Source: Tepidanaerobacter acetatoxydans_A
GTDB lineage: Bacteria; Bacillota; Thermosediminibacteria; Thermosediminibacterales; Tepidanaerobacteraceae
DNA: 64,000 nucleotides
Direction: 5' to 3'
NCBI GenBank assembly: GCA_022840405.1
Contig: JALHJR010000003.1
Location: 65,177 to 129,176 of the forward strand
A model generated the notes under the pieces. It ran no database searches. It was not told where the DNA came from and was given only the letters and a program-made list of their open reading frames with translations. Positions 1 to 8,245 of the stretch are shown here, piece after piece (position 1 is the stretch's first letter; each line of letters starts with the position of its first letter). Position numbers and translations under genes: made by a program.

Positions 1-282
1 GCCCCGACAGATGCTCTGCTTTTATCTATAATTCGCAGTCTTTCGGGGCCGGCAGCACTAAGCATGACGATGGAAATCTTTGATACGCACGGTCCTGATT
101 CGTTTATTGGAAGATTAGCATCAACAATGCTTGGTTCGAGTGATACTACATTTTATATAATAGCAGTATACTTTGGTTCAGTAGGTATACGAAAAACAAG
201 ATATTCGGTTGTATTAGGTTTGCTTGCTGATTTTGCAAGTTTTGTGGCTTCAGTTTACATAGTTAGAAAAGTTTTTCTGTAA
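1..282 (+). CDS. spmB: Spore maturation protein B (C-terminal part)
   Basis: The frame is open from base 1, so the gene begins outside the window. The visible 93 residues contain the conserved end of the SpmB/nucleoside-recognition (Gate) domain family: Ser-Leu-Ser-Gly-Pro-Ala-Ala, then Thr-His-Gly-Pro-Asp-Ser-Phe-Ile-Gly, then a Leu-Gly-Ser-Ser-Asp-Thr-Thr-Phe-Tyr motif and two hydrophobic membrane segments. SpmB works with SpmA in dehydration of the spore core in Bacillus; that role is known for the family and inferred here. An internal ATG at 64 is not a start because homology extends upstream of it. The next gene converges from the other strand 44 bases downstream. Confidence 0.88.
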   Translation, partial: APTDALLLSIIRSLSGPAALSMTMEIFDTHGPDSFIGRLASTMLGSSDTTFYIIAVYFGSVGIRKTRYSVVLGLLADFASFVASVYIVRKVFL

Positions 283-326
283 AGAATTCATTTTGATAAA
301 AAATCAATATTAACAGTTCTTTACTC

Positions 327-1877
327 TTATTTTAGGCATATACCTGCACTAACAGCTCCGATAAAGCGGCCTTCTTTGAAAATTGGAGTTGCAACGGTAA
401 CCGTAGGTTTTCCGGTAAGAGCCGAAATATACATTTGTGATGTGAAATCCTTTCCTGCTTTTGCAGCCTTAAACCAATCTCGGAAGGAAAAGTCGGTTAC
501 TTCCGAAGGATTAGAATTTGCTATGCTTTTTCCATAGGCATCAACGGTAATTATACCTGTAAGGTTTGGGAATTCATCTTTCAATTCATTGAAAATTTTA
601 AGATGATTTTCTCTTTGCATTGAGAGTATCGCTTCAGATTTGACATAATTTTTAAGTGCATCTAGTAATTTTGATTTGATTTCTGAAGATACGTCGTAAT
701 TCCGATTTTGTAAAACTTTCTCCACGTAACCCGATATTTCTGAAGATACTTTTACAAGGCTTTCTGTAGTGTTGTTTATATTACTCATTACAGCAGCCTG
801 CTCTTCGGAAACGGCAGCGGTTTCCTGAAAAGCAGCAGATATATTCTCGGTCAGTGATGAAAAATCAACAATTAAATTTTTGATGTTTTCGGTAGCCGAA
901 GCCTCATCTTTTGTAAGTTCACTTATGTGGTCCATAGACTTGAGCGTGTTTTCAATTATTTCAGAAGTAACCTGCAGTGAACCTTTTGTAGTATTTGCTT
1001 GTTCTGCCTCTTTTTTTATTTTATCAAAACTTAATACGATTTCTTCTGATAATTTCAATATCCTGTCACTAATATTTTTTATATTACTTTTAATTTCTCC
1101 GGCAGCAGACTGAGCATTTATTGAGAGCTTTCGTATTTCGTCGGCGACAACAGCAAATTGTTTTCCGGCATTGCCGGCTCTGGCAGCTTCAATTGCTGCA
1201 TTCAATGAGAGAAGATTCGTCTGCTGGGCAATGCTTTCGACGGAAGTTATGATTCCGCCGATTTTATCGGTTTCCTGTTTTAAAGCTTGAACCCTTTCAG
1301 CGGTAACGCTGTTTTCCCGTGAGGTCATTTCAACTGAATGGACAAGATTTTCAATCATTTTAAATGTTTCGCTTAACGATTTTTGCACCTCAATATTTCC
1401 AGAAACAACGCTTGCAGTTTCTGAAGCTATGCGGTTGGAAAGGTTGCTGAGATTTTCAACTTCATTGACGGCATTGCTGCATGCTTTTACCTGTTCTTCG
1501 GCTCTATGAGCTACATGACTTATGGTTTCGGCAACTTCCTGAGAGGCCTTAGCCGATGTGTCGGTTTCTGAAGAAAATTTCTTGCACAGTTCTTGCAACT
1601 GCTCGGATGCTATAGAAAGTTCGCCTACGAGATGCCTTGTGTTTTGTGTTACGGCATTAATTTCTTGACAAAGTTCGCCTAATTTACCGCCTTTAATGTC
1701 ATCGAAATTTTGCCATAAAAGCCCGTCGTTAAATTGCTGGAGTCGATCTATTACTTTGCCAATCTTATCTTTTTCTTTTTTGCTTTTTATAAAGTGTATT
1801 ATGGCGAAAAGAATAACGACTGCCAAAAGAATAGCCGTAATATAATTTTCACTTACCATGTTCAAAAACTGCAACAA
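327..1877 (-). CDS. Methyl-accepting chemotaxis protein with a C-terminal Cache/PDC-like domain
   Basis: A 516-residue chemoreceptor. A single membrane segment lies at residues about 12-30, with no periplasmic loop and no second segment. The coiled-coil signalling domain covers about 80-400, with the highly conserved hairpin tip Glu-Ser-Ile-Ala-Gln-Gln-Thr-Asn-Leu-Leu-Ser-Leu-Asn-Ala-Ala-Ile-Glu at 214-230 that contacts CheA/CheW. Residues 417-516 look like half of a Cache/PDC sensor (a Phe-Arg-Asp-Trp-Phe motif, then Thr-Val-Ala-Thr-Pro-Ile-Phe and Gly-Ala-Val), placed after the signalling domain and so presumably cytosolic. The TTG start at 1877 is preferred because a GGGAGG site sits 5 bases upstream, whereas the ATG at 1859 lacks one. 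No other chemotaxis gene is in the window. The ligand is unknown. Confidence 0.9.
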   Translation of the reverse strand: MLQFLNMVSENYITAILLAVVILFAIIHFIKSKKEKDKIGKVIDRLQQFNDGLLWQNFDDIKGGKLGELCQEINAVTQNTRHLVGELSIASEQLQELCKKFSSETDTSAKASQEVAETISHVAHRAEEQVKACSNAVNEVENLSNLSNRIASETASVVSGNIEVQKSLSETFKMIENLVHSVEMTSRENSVTAERVQALKQETDKIGGIITSVESIAQQTNLLSLNAAIEAARAGNAGKQFAVVADEIRKLSINAQSAAGEIKSNIKNISDRILKLSEEIVLSFDKIKKEAEQANTTKGSLQVTSEIIENTLKSMDHISELTKDEASATENIKNLIVDFSSLTENISAAFQETAAVSEEQAAVMSNINNTTESLVKVSSEISGYVEKVLQNRNYDVSSEIKSKLLDALKNYVKSEAILSMQRENHLKIFNELKDEFPNLTGIITVDAYGKSIANSNPSEVTDFSFRDWFKAAKAGKDFTSQMYISALTGKPTVTVATPIFKEGRFIGAVSAGICLK

Positions 1878-1911
1878 TAAATCCTCCCTTCAAAAAATAG
1901 CGTACTTTATT

Positions 1912-2946
1912 TTATTTAATAGCAATAGCTTTTACGGTTTCCAAGACTGTATTTATATCTTCTCTTGTAATCCAATAATGGGTTACAAACCTTACAGTTG
2001 CTGTATTTCCGCCGTTTATCTTTATACCTCTTTCATAAAGTTTAGCTGAGAATTCATTGGCGGACATTCTAAGACCGCTGATATCACATAAGATTATGTT
2101 GGTTTGAACAGTTTCCATGTCTATATTAATACCTGGCATGTTGTTAAGTCCTTCGGCTAAAATTCTGGCATTATCGTGGTCTTCGTCTAATCGGGAAGTC
2201 ATTTTTTCCAATGCAACAATACCTGCAGCTGCTAAAAAACCTGCCTGACGCATTCCGCCGCCTAACATTTTTCTAAATTTACGAGCCTTTAAAATAAAAT
2301 CCCTGCTTCCGACAACTATGGACCCTACAGGGGCACACAGCCCTTTTGAAAGACAAAACATTACTGAGTCAGCGTAGCTTGCGATTTCCTTTACCGAAAC
2401 CCTTAAATATGAAGCTGCATTAAAAATTCTGGCTCCATCCATATGTATAGCAATATTATGCTTTTTTGCCACTTCATAAGTGCCTTTAAGCACATCTATA
2501 GGAATTACAGTACCACCAGCCCGATTATGGGTATTCTCAAGACATATAAGGCTGGTTTTCGGTTGATGAATATCGTCTTCACGTATAGCTGCCTCGATAT
2601 CCAAAGGGTCCATAATACCCTTTTTGCCTTGAAGAAGTCTGCCTTGAACTCCTGCAAGTCGTGCTATGCCGCCAACCTCATAGGTTATTATGTGACATTT
2701 TTCTTCAAGAATAATTTCATCACCCGGTCGTGTATGTGACATTACACATATCTGATTACCCTGGGTCCCGCTGGTTACAAACATAGCCGCTTCTTTACCG
2801 AAAATATCAGCTGCCATTTCTTCCAACCGATTGATGGTGGGGTCTTCACCGTATACATCATCTCCGACTGAAGCATGACAAATTGAATCGCGCATTTCTT
2901 GTGTCGGTAAAGTTACTGTGTCGCTTCTTAAATCAATATATTTCAT
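1912..2946 (-). CDS. ltaE: Low-specificity L-threonine aldolase
   Basis: A 344-residue PLP enzyme of fold type I that cleaves L-threonine (and allo-threonine) to glycine and acetaldehyde. It begins with the family hallmark Asp-Leu-Arg-Ser-Asp-Thr-Val-Thr-Leu-Pro-Thr, followed by Gly-Asp-Asp-Val-Tyr-Gly-Glu-Asp-Pro. The PLP-binding lysine is in Cys-Leu-Ser-Lys-Gly-Leu-Cys-Ala-Pro-Val-Gly-Ser. The frame is open to 3039, but the ATG at 2946 is preferred: a GGGGG ribosome site precedes it and homology starts there. Length is normal for the family. It lies 34 bases upstream of the chemoreceptor on the same strand, so the two may be co-transcribed. Confidence 0.92.
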   Translation of the reverse strand: MKYIDLRSDTVTLPTQEMRDSICHASVGDDVYGEDPTINRLEEMAADIFGKEAAMFVTSGTQGNQICVMSHTRPGDEIILEEKCHIITYEVGGIARLAGVQGRLLQGKKGIMDPLDIEAAIREDDIHQPKTSLICLENTHNRAGGTVIPIDVLKGTYEVAKKHNIAIHMDGARIFNAASYLRVSVKEIASYADSVMFCLSKGLCAPVGSIVVGSRDFILKARKFRKMLGGGMRQAGFLAAAGIVALEKMTSRLDEDHDNARILAEGLNNMPGINIDMETVQTNIILCDISGLRMSANEFSAKLYERGIKINGGNTATVRFVTHYWITREDINTVLETVKAIAIK

Positions 2947-3147
2947 TGTACATCCCCCTGCAATTCTAATAAAATCTGTTTTTTGGTTTAGCATATTAAT
3001 TCTACATAAAAATGGGAAATCCTTTCTTAAAAGATACACAATGTTACTAAAACAAAAAAAATAAAAAAATAAAGAGGTTATTTGCGGTTTATAACGAATA
3101 TATAATTTAGATGATAATAAATTATATCATAAAGGAGGGCTAATTTT

Positions 3148-3543
3148 ATGAGTGGCAAAACTTTTATAAGCGATTCGGTTTTTATTGAGATAGCAAAAGA
3201 GGCTATGCGTAAAGTTGAAGAAGTTTATAAGCAGGATAAAAAGGGAGGCCTTGCAGGTTTCACCAGAATGTTTGTAGATAGGTTTACACCACAGATTTCA
3301 GTAAAGAAAACCGACCCGACGGAGTTTGAAGAATCGGAAGGCACTGTGTCCTTTGAGGTGAAAGTTACCGTTTTATATGGTGTTAAGATTCCTGAAGTAG
3401 CCGAAAAGGCAAGAGAAAAAATTATCAGTGAAGTAGAAACCCTTACGGGATATACAGTAGAAAAAGTTGATTTAGTTGTTGAAAGAATCATAAAACCTGA
3501 AGATATTCAGGAAGAAAAGCCTGAAGAAAAAGTTGAAGAATAA
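3148..3543 (+). CDS. Asp23/Gls24 family envelope-stress protein
   Basis: A 131-residue protein of the Asp23/Gls24 (alkaline shock) family. The middle shows the usual pattern: Phe-Ile-Glu-Ile-Ala near the start, then alternating strand-like stretches (Gly-Thr-Val-Ser-Phe-Glu-Val-Lys-Val-Thr-Val) and Val-Glu-Lys-Val-Asp-Leu-Val-Val-Glu near the end. The C-terminus is a charged Glu/Lys/Pro-rich tail. In Gram-positives such proteins associate with the membrane and cell-wall stress; the exact role is unknown here. A strong ribosome site (AAAGGAGGG) precedes the ATG. It stands alone between the threonine aldolase (divergent) and a terminator hairpin. Confidence 0.8.
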   Translation: MSGKTFISDSVFIEIAKEAMRKVEEVYKQDKKGGLAGFTRMFVDRFTPQISVKKTDPTEFEESEGTVSFEVKVTVLYGVKIPEVAEKAREKIISEVETLTGYTVEKVDLVVERIIKPEDIQEEKPEEKVEE

Positions 3544-3574
3544 TGGGAACCTTACGGTTCCCATCTGTGTTTTA
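3543..3574 (+). terminator. Rho-independent terminator after the Asp23-family gene
   Basis: ATGGGAACC-TTAC-GGTTCCCAT forms a 9-bp stem with a 4-base loop, followed by a T-rich stretch (GTGTTTTATT). The same 19-base core recurs at 14641. Confidence 0.75.
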
Positions 3575-3605
3575 TTAAGCGATTCTCAAAGAGGTGAAAA
3601 GAATC

Positions 3606-5513
3606 ATGCCATATAAAATAGCCATTGTAGCACCGTATGTTGAGCTATCGGATGTGGCTCGACACACATGTGATGAACTTGAAGTTGCAGCAAAAATTGT
3701 AGTAGGTGATTTAGAAGAAGGTGTTAAAGCTGCAAAAAAGCTTATCGATGAGGGTGCGGAAGTAATAATTAGTCGGGGAGGTACTGCAACGGCTATAACT
3801 CAGCGACTAGATGAGCCGGTAGTGGAAATTATAGTAAGCCCTTATGATATTATAAGGGCCGTAGCCAGTGCTAAAAGATGCGGCGATCATATAGGTGTGG
3901 TAGGGTTTAGAAATATAATATATGGCAGTAAGAGTCTAGAGGAAGTATTGGATGTTAAAATTGAGGAACTGGAGATAAAAACTGAAGCTGATGCACTAAG
4001 TGTTATTAAAAAGGCTAAGCAAGACGGCATACAGGTAATAGTGGGAGATGCGGTATCTGTCCGATACAGTAAAAAATTGGGCTTAGAGTCTGTGCTTGTA
4101 ACTTCCGGTAAAGAGTCGATAAGTATGGCATTAAGAGAAGCTCAAGAGTTAGTTGTCGTGCGCCGAAGAGAAAAAGCTAAAGCTGAGCAGTTTAAAGCAA
4201 TACTGGATTTTACGTATGAAGGAATTATCGCTACAGATGCAGAAGGCAAAATTTCCTTGGTAAACCCTGCAGCAGAGAAGATATTAAGCAAATCAAAAAC
4301 TTCACTTTTAAACCAGCCTGCGGGAAACGTGCTGCCAAGCCTAGCTTTAAAAAGGGTTCAAGAACAGGGCAAGCCCCTTTTGGGAGAACTTCATCGTGTT
4401 GGAAACTCTATGATAGTTCACAATTTAGTTCCGGTAACAACAAACAACGAAACAAATGGAATCGTAATAACATTTCAAGATGCCGGCCATCTGCAGGCTG
4501 TTGAAAATAAAGTACGACGGGAACTTTATCTAAAAGGGCATGTTGCACAATATACTTTTGAAGATATTATAACTTGCTCACCGATGATGAAAAAGGTTAT
4601 CAATCAGGCAAAACAATTTGCACAAGCTGAGGCAGCAGTGGTAGTTACCGGGGAAACTGGCACGGGCAAGGAAATGCTCGTGCAGAGCATACATAATGCG
4701 AGCCTCAGAAAAAACGGTCCTTTTGTTGCTGTTAACTGTGCGGCAGTTCCCGAAAACCTGTTAGAGAGCGAGTTGTTTGGCTATGAAGAGGGAGCCTTTA
4801 CCGGTGCACGCCGCGGAGGCAAAAAAGGACTATTTGAATTAGCTCACAATGGTACTATATTCCTGGATGAGATTGGAGAACTTCCGCTAAAATTACAAGC
4901 CCGCCTTCTTCGAGTTCTTCAGGAAAAAGCCATTATCCGGGTAGGCGGTGACAGAGTTATCCCGGTTGATGTTCGCATTATCGCGGCAACTCACAGAAAT
5001 TTAGAGGAAGATGTTGAAAAAGGAACCTTTCGCCAAGATTTATATTATAGGTTAAATGTGCTTAGATTATTGCTGCCTCCTTTACGAGAACGAAAGGATG
5101 ACATCCCTCTATTAATAGACCGCTTGCTTGAAAAGATTTGCGGTAAGACTAATAAGGTGCGGCCTATAATTACTGATGAAGTATTGCAGATATTTAATGC
5201 CTATCATTGGCCGGGGAATGTAAGAGAGTTGGAAAATATGCTTGAACGATTAGTAGTGCTTAAGGGAGGACTACAAATTACTCCGGAAGATATAGGTGGA
5301 ATAAAAGGGATATCTGAAGATAAAATGAATAACAAAGAAACATGCGGCGGTATTCATATAGTACTAAAAGGGAACATGAAAGACATGGAAAAGGAAATAG
5401 TACGTAAAACCTTAGAACTTACTGGCTATAATAAAGAGAAAACCTGTAAAAAACTCGGAATAAGCCAGACCACATTGTGGCGGAAATTAAAAAAATGGGA
5501 TATTGCAAAATGA
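3606..5513 (+). CDS. Sigma-54-dependent activator of the PrpR family
   Basis: A 635-residue enhancer-binding protein. Residues 1-185 match the PrpR N-terminal sensor domain, about 195-300 is a PAS domain (Phe-Thr-Tyr-Glu-Gly-Ile-Ile-Ala-Thr-Asp), and 325-555 is the AAA+ sigma-54 activation domain with Walker A Gly-Glu-Thr-Gly-Thr-Gly-Lys-Glu at 349-356 and the sigma-54-contacting GAFTGA motif at 396-401. The end carries a Fis-type helix-turn-helix. Start: the ATG at 3606 has AGAGGTG upstream; the in-frame GTG at 3594 lies inside that site. It directly precedes an operon with a sigma-54 promoter at 5728, so it almost certainly controls the acid-sugar genes. In PrpR the N-domain senses 2-methylcitrate; here the effector is probably an acid-sugar intermediate, which is inference. 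Confidence 0.93.
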   Translation: MPYKIAIVAPYVELSDVARHTCDELEVAAKIVVGDLEEGVKAAKKLIDEGAEVIISRGGTATAITQRLDEPVVEIIVSPYDIIRAVASAKRCGDHIGVVGFRNIIYGSKSLEEVLDVKIEELEIKTEADALSVIKKAKQDGIQVIVGDAVSVRYSKKLGLESVLVTSGKESISMALREAQELVVVRRREKAKAEQFKAILDFTYEGIIATDAEGKISLVNPAAEKILSKSKTSLLNQPAGNVLPSLALKRVQEQGKPLLGELHRVGNSMIVHNLVPVTTNNETNGIVITFQDAGHLQAVENKVRRELYLKGHVAQYTFEDIITCSPMMKKVINQAKQFAQAEAAVVVTGETGTGKEMLVQSIHNASLRKNGPFVAVNCAAVPENLLESELFGYEEGAFTGARRGGKKGLFELAHNGTIFLDEIGELPLKLQARLLRVLQEKAIIRVGGDRVIPVDVRIIAATHRNLEEDVEKGTFRQDLYYRLNVLRLLLPPLRERKDDIPLLIDRLLEKICGKTNKVRPIITDEVLQIFNAYHWPGNVRELENMLERLVVLKGGLQITPEDIGGIKGISEDKMNNKETCGGIHIVLKGNMKDMEKEIVRKTLELTGYNKEKTCKKLGISQTTLWRKLKKWDIAK

Positions 5514-5564
5514 GATATTTATTTCAAATTGAAAAAATACATTGTTCAAATACTACTCAAGGGG

Positions 5565-5600
5565 AATAGGCTGTTTGTTAAGACAGCCTATTTTTCATTT
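5565..5600 (+). terminator. Terminator between the activator and the operon it controls
   Basis: AATAGGCTGT and ACAGCCTATT form a 10-bp stem around a short loop, followed by TTTTCATTTT. It separates the regulator transcript from the downstream operon. Confidence 0.85.
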
Positions 5601-5652
5601 TGGAAAAATCGAATCAAAATAAAGAGAATATTGTTAGCTATAAAACTAAAAC

Positions 5653-5675
5653 AGCAAGTTCTTTAAACTCTTGCT
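5653..5675. promoter_or_regulatory. Possible upstream activating site
   Basis: AGCAAG and CTTGCT form an inverted repeat with an 11-base spacer, centred about 65 bases upstream of the -24 element. The position suits an enhancer site for the PrpR-type activator. It is a single short repeat, so the assignment is weak. Confidence 0.4.
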
Positions 5676-5727
5676 ATTACTAAGATATAGCTGCTTTTAA
5701 AATTATTTATCAACTTTTATTTTAACA

Positions 5728-5744
5728 CTGGCACAGATATTGCA
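5728..5744 (+). promoter_or_regulatory. Sigma-54 (-24/-12) promoter of the acid-sugar operon
   Basis: CTGGCACAGATATTGCA matches the sigma-54 consensus: a GG and a GC dinucleotide separated by exactly 10 bases, with TGGCAC and TTGCA blocks. It lies about 80 bases upstream of the kinase gene and just downstream of a sigma-54 activator gene, which strongly supports function. The rest of the 5514-5824 gap holds only a terminator and an inverted repeat. Confidence 0.9.
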
Positions 5745-5824
5745 AGCTATTAAATAATGAAAATAGAAATACATTTGACATTCGCTGCACTTTAAAAAGC
5801 AAAGCTATCGGAAGGAGTAAATCT

Positions 5825-7159
5825 ATGGGGTACATATCAATAATAGCAGATGATCTTACTGGTGCCAGTGATACAGGCATTCAATTTCGAAAATATGGAT
5901 TAAAGACCAAAGTCGTAGTTAATTATGATACATTAGGTGAGTTTTTAGATTGTGATGAGATTTTAGCAATTAACTCAAATACCCGACCGTTAAATGACGA
6001 AAAAGCCTACAAAAGAGTTTTTGATATATGCAATATGCTAAAAAATGCTGGTTTTAGCCGTATATACAAAAAGGTAGATTCAACATTTAGAGGAAATCCG
6101 GGAACTGAACTTGAGGCTGTGATGGATGCTCTTGGTTCAAACTTAGCAATATTAGTCCCGTCTTATCCGGATAATGGACGCTATATGGTAAATGGATATT
6201 TAAAAGTTACATCAGTACCTATTTATACTGATAATAGTGTTGAAAACCTATGCTCATTCAATAAAATGGAACAAGAATTATGCCATGTTCCAACGATTAT
6301 TCAAAAACAAGTAGGAAGAAAAGTGGGCAACATAGACTTGAAAACTGTTCGTCAAGGTAGTTTTGCAATATTAGGTGCAGTAGAAGATCTCCAGGAAAAT
6401 GGATACCAAATAATAGCTATTGATGCTGTCACGAAAGATGATTTTAACAATATTGTACTTGCTTGCAAGTCCCTGCCGGAAGAAACAGTAATGGCAGGTG
6501 CGGCAGGATTTGCCGCATATTTACCTAAGGTGATAGGTCTATCATCTGATAAACTTGCAAGGCTGCCGTCAAAGGAAGGAATTATACTAGTGGTAGCCGG
6601 AACATGCAATCAGACAACTCGCTGGCAGATAGAAGAAGTATTAAAAAACATAAATGCTGATTTTACAAAAATCAACACAGAAAAAATAATTAAAGGTATG
6701 GCAGCTGAAGAAGTACAAGAAATTGTGCAAAAGATTCGAATAAATATTGAAACTCAAAAAACAGCATCTAAACCATTCATAATAGCAGTGGATACGCTTT
6801 TTAAGCCAATAAACGAAAAAGACTCCTCAATAAATAAACAGGGAAAGATTATAGCATCTGCTATCGGTGAAATTGTAGTTAAGCTAATTGATGAAAAAGT
6901 AGTTCAAAGCCTTGTAATAACCGGTGGCGATACGGCTCTTCATGTATTAAGCGCATTAAAAGCGAAGGGTATAGAGTTGGAAGATGAAATCCTAGCCGGT
7001 ATTCCATTGGGACGATTAATCGGAGGTAAAGCCCATGATATTCCCATTGTGACTAAAGCCGGAGGTTTTGGAACGCCGACGGCAATTTTGGAGGTAATTA
7101 AACATCTGCAAAATAATATCGAAGCAGAAAAAACATTAAATTTTTTAGAAGAAGTGTAA
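5825..7159 (+). CDS. Four-carbon acid sugar kinase (DUF1537 family)
   Basis: A 444-residue member of the DUF1537 kinase family (DtnK/OtnK/DenK group), which phosphorylates the terminal hydroxyl of threonate or erythronate with ATP. The N-terminal domain begins Ile-Ala-Asp-Asp-Leu-Thr-Gly-Ala-Ser-Asp-Thr-Gly, the substrate-side signature, and has Lys-Lys-Val-Asp-Ser-Thr-Phe-Arg-Gly-Asn at about 80. The C-terminal nucleotide-binding part has Val-Ile-Thr-Gly-Gly-Asp-Thr-Ala near 370. It is the first gene behind the sigma-54 promoter and is followed 44 bases later by PdxA2, the standard partner that oxidises the phosphorylated acid. Which stereoisomer is used cannot be read from the sequence. An AAGGAG-like site precedes the ATG. 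Confidence 0.9.
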   Translation: MGYISIIADDLTGASDTGIQFRKYGLKTKVVVNYDTLGEFLDCDEILAINSNTRPLNDEKAYKRVFDICNMLKNAGFSRIYKKVDSTFRGNPGTELEAVMDALGSNLAILVPSYPDNGRYMVNGYLKVTSVPIYTDNSVENLCSFNKMEQELCHVPTIIQKQVGRKVGNIDLKTVRQGSFAILGAVEDLQENGYQIIAIDAVTKDDFNNIVLACKSLPEETVMAGAAGFAAYLPKVIGLSSDKLARLPSKEGIILVVAGTCNQTTRWQIEEVLKNINADFTKINTEKIIKGMAAEEVQEIVQKIRINIETQKTASKPFIIAVDTLFKPINEKDSSINKQGKIIASAIGEIVVKLIDEKVVQSLVITGGDTALHVLSALKAKGIELEDEILAGIPLGRLIGGKAHDIPIVTKAGGFGTPTAILEVIKHLQNNIEAEKTLNFLEEV

Positions 7160-7203
7160 TAATCCATAATACTTAAATTTGTTGCCAAGGAGGTTAATAA
7201 ATA

Positions 7204-8238
7204 ATGTCTAGTAAAAAGCCCATAGTAGCTATCACAGTAGGTGATCCCTGCGGTATCGGCCCTGAGATAACGGCTAAAGCCTTAAGTAATGCTGAAATAT
7301 ATGATAAATGCAACCCTGTTGTAATAAGTGATGCCGAGGTCATGAAACAAGCGATAAAAATTGCAAAAGTAAATATGCAAATAAACCCTGTGACTAATGT
7401 CGAAGACTGTAAATACGAGTATGGGACAATCGATGTATTTGATTTAAAAAATGTAGATGTCGAGAGAATTGAATTTGGTAAAGTGACAAAACTAGGAGGT
7501 GAGTCAAGCTTTCAGTATATAGTAAAAGGTATCGAGCTGGCATTGGAAGGCAAGGTGGATGCAGTTACAACAGGTCCGATACACAAACAGGCCATAAATC
7601 TTGCAGGACATAAGTATTCGGGCCACACGGAGATATTTGCCGATTATACTAATACCAAAGACTACTGCATGATGCTTGTGGACAAAGATTTTCGAGTTTC
7701 ACATGTTACAACACATGTGGCCTTTAGGCAAGTGCCGGATTTAGTTACGAAGGACAGAGTTCTTAAGGTAATCCAGCTTACGAATGAAGCAGTAACAAAA
7801 ATGGGCATAGAAAATCCTCGCACAGCTGTAGCGGGTCTTAATCCACATTCTGGTGAAGACGGTCTTTTCGGACGAGAGGAAATAGAAGAAATTGAGCCTG
7901 CGATAAAAGAAGCATCTTCAATGGGAATACAGGTAGAAGGTCCCGTACCGCCTGATACCGTATTTGTCAAACTTAGAGGAGGCCAATATGATGCAGTAGT
8001 AGCCATGTATCACGACCAAGGCCACATCCCCACAAAACTTGTTGGCTTTAAATACGATGACAAGTTAGGAAAATGGGGCTCCCTCTCCGGCGTCAATACA
8101 ACTTTAGGATTGCCTATAATTCGGACATCGGTAGATCATGGTGTGGCTTTCGGCAAAGCCGGTAAAGGCACAGCAAACCCCGAAAGCATGATTGACGCCA
8201 TAAATCTTGCAGCTGTAATGGCTGGTGGGAAGGTGTGA
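7204..8238 (+). CDS. pdxA2: PdxA2-type 4-phosphate dehydrogenase (threonate/erythronate 4-phosphate)
   Basis: A 344-residue member of the PdxA family of NAD-dependent metal enzymes. The start Val-Gly-Asp-Pro-Cys-Gly-Ile-Gly-Pro-Glu is diagnostic. Metal-ligand histidines are visible in Gly-His-Lys-Tyr-Ser-Gly-His-Thr-Glu and in Tyr-His-Asp-Gln-Gly-His-Ile-Pro-Thr-Lys. In vitamin B6 synthesis PdxA acts on 4-hydroxythreonine 4-phosphate, but beside a DUF1537 kinase the PdxA2 subgroup oxidises and decarboxylates threonate or erythronate 4-phosphate to dihydroxyacetone phosphate. No other pyridoxine genes are nearby, so the catabolic role is preferred. A good ribosome site (AAGGAGG) lies upstream of the ATG. 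Confidence 0.9.
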   Translation: MSSKKPIVAITVGDPCGIGPEITAKALSNAEIYDKCNPVVISDAEVMKQAIKIAKVNMQINPVTNVEDCKYEYGTIDVFDLKNVDVERIEFGKVTKLGGESSFQYIVKGIELALEGKVDAVTTGPIHKQAINLAGHKYSGHTEIFADYTNTKDYCMMLVDKDFRVSHVTTHVAFRQVPDLVTKDRVLKVIQLTNEAVTKMGIENPRTAVAGLNPHSGEDGLFGREEIEEIEPAIKEASSMGIQVEGPVPPDTVFVKLRGGQYDAVVAMYHDQGHIPTKLVGFKYDDKLGKWGSLSGVNTTLGLPIIRTSVDHGVAFGKAGKGTANPESMIDAINLAAVMAGGKV

Positions 8239-8245
8239 TGGTGTA

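Noticed and set aside
2443..2739. 98-codon plus-strand frame within the threonine aldolase gene
   Set aside because: Shadow of ltaE; residue composition is Cys/Phe/Tyr-rich without motif.
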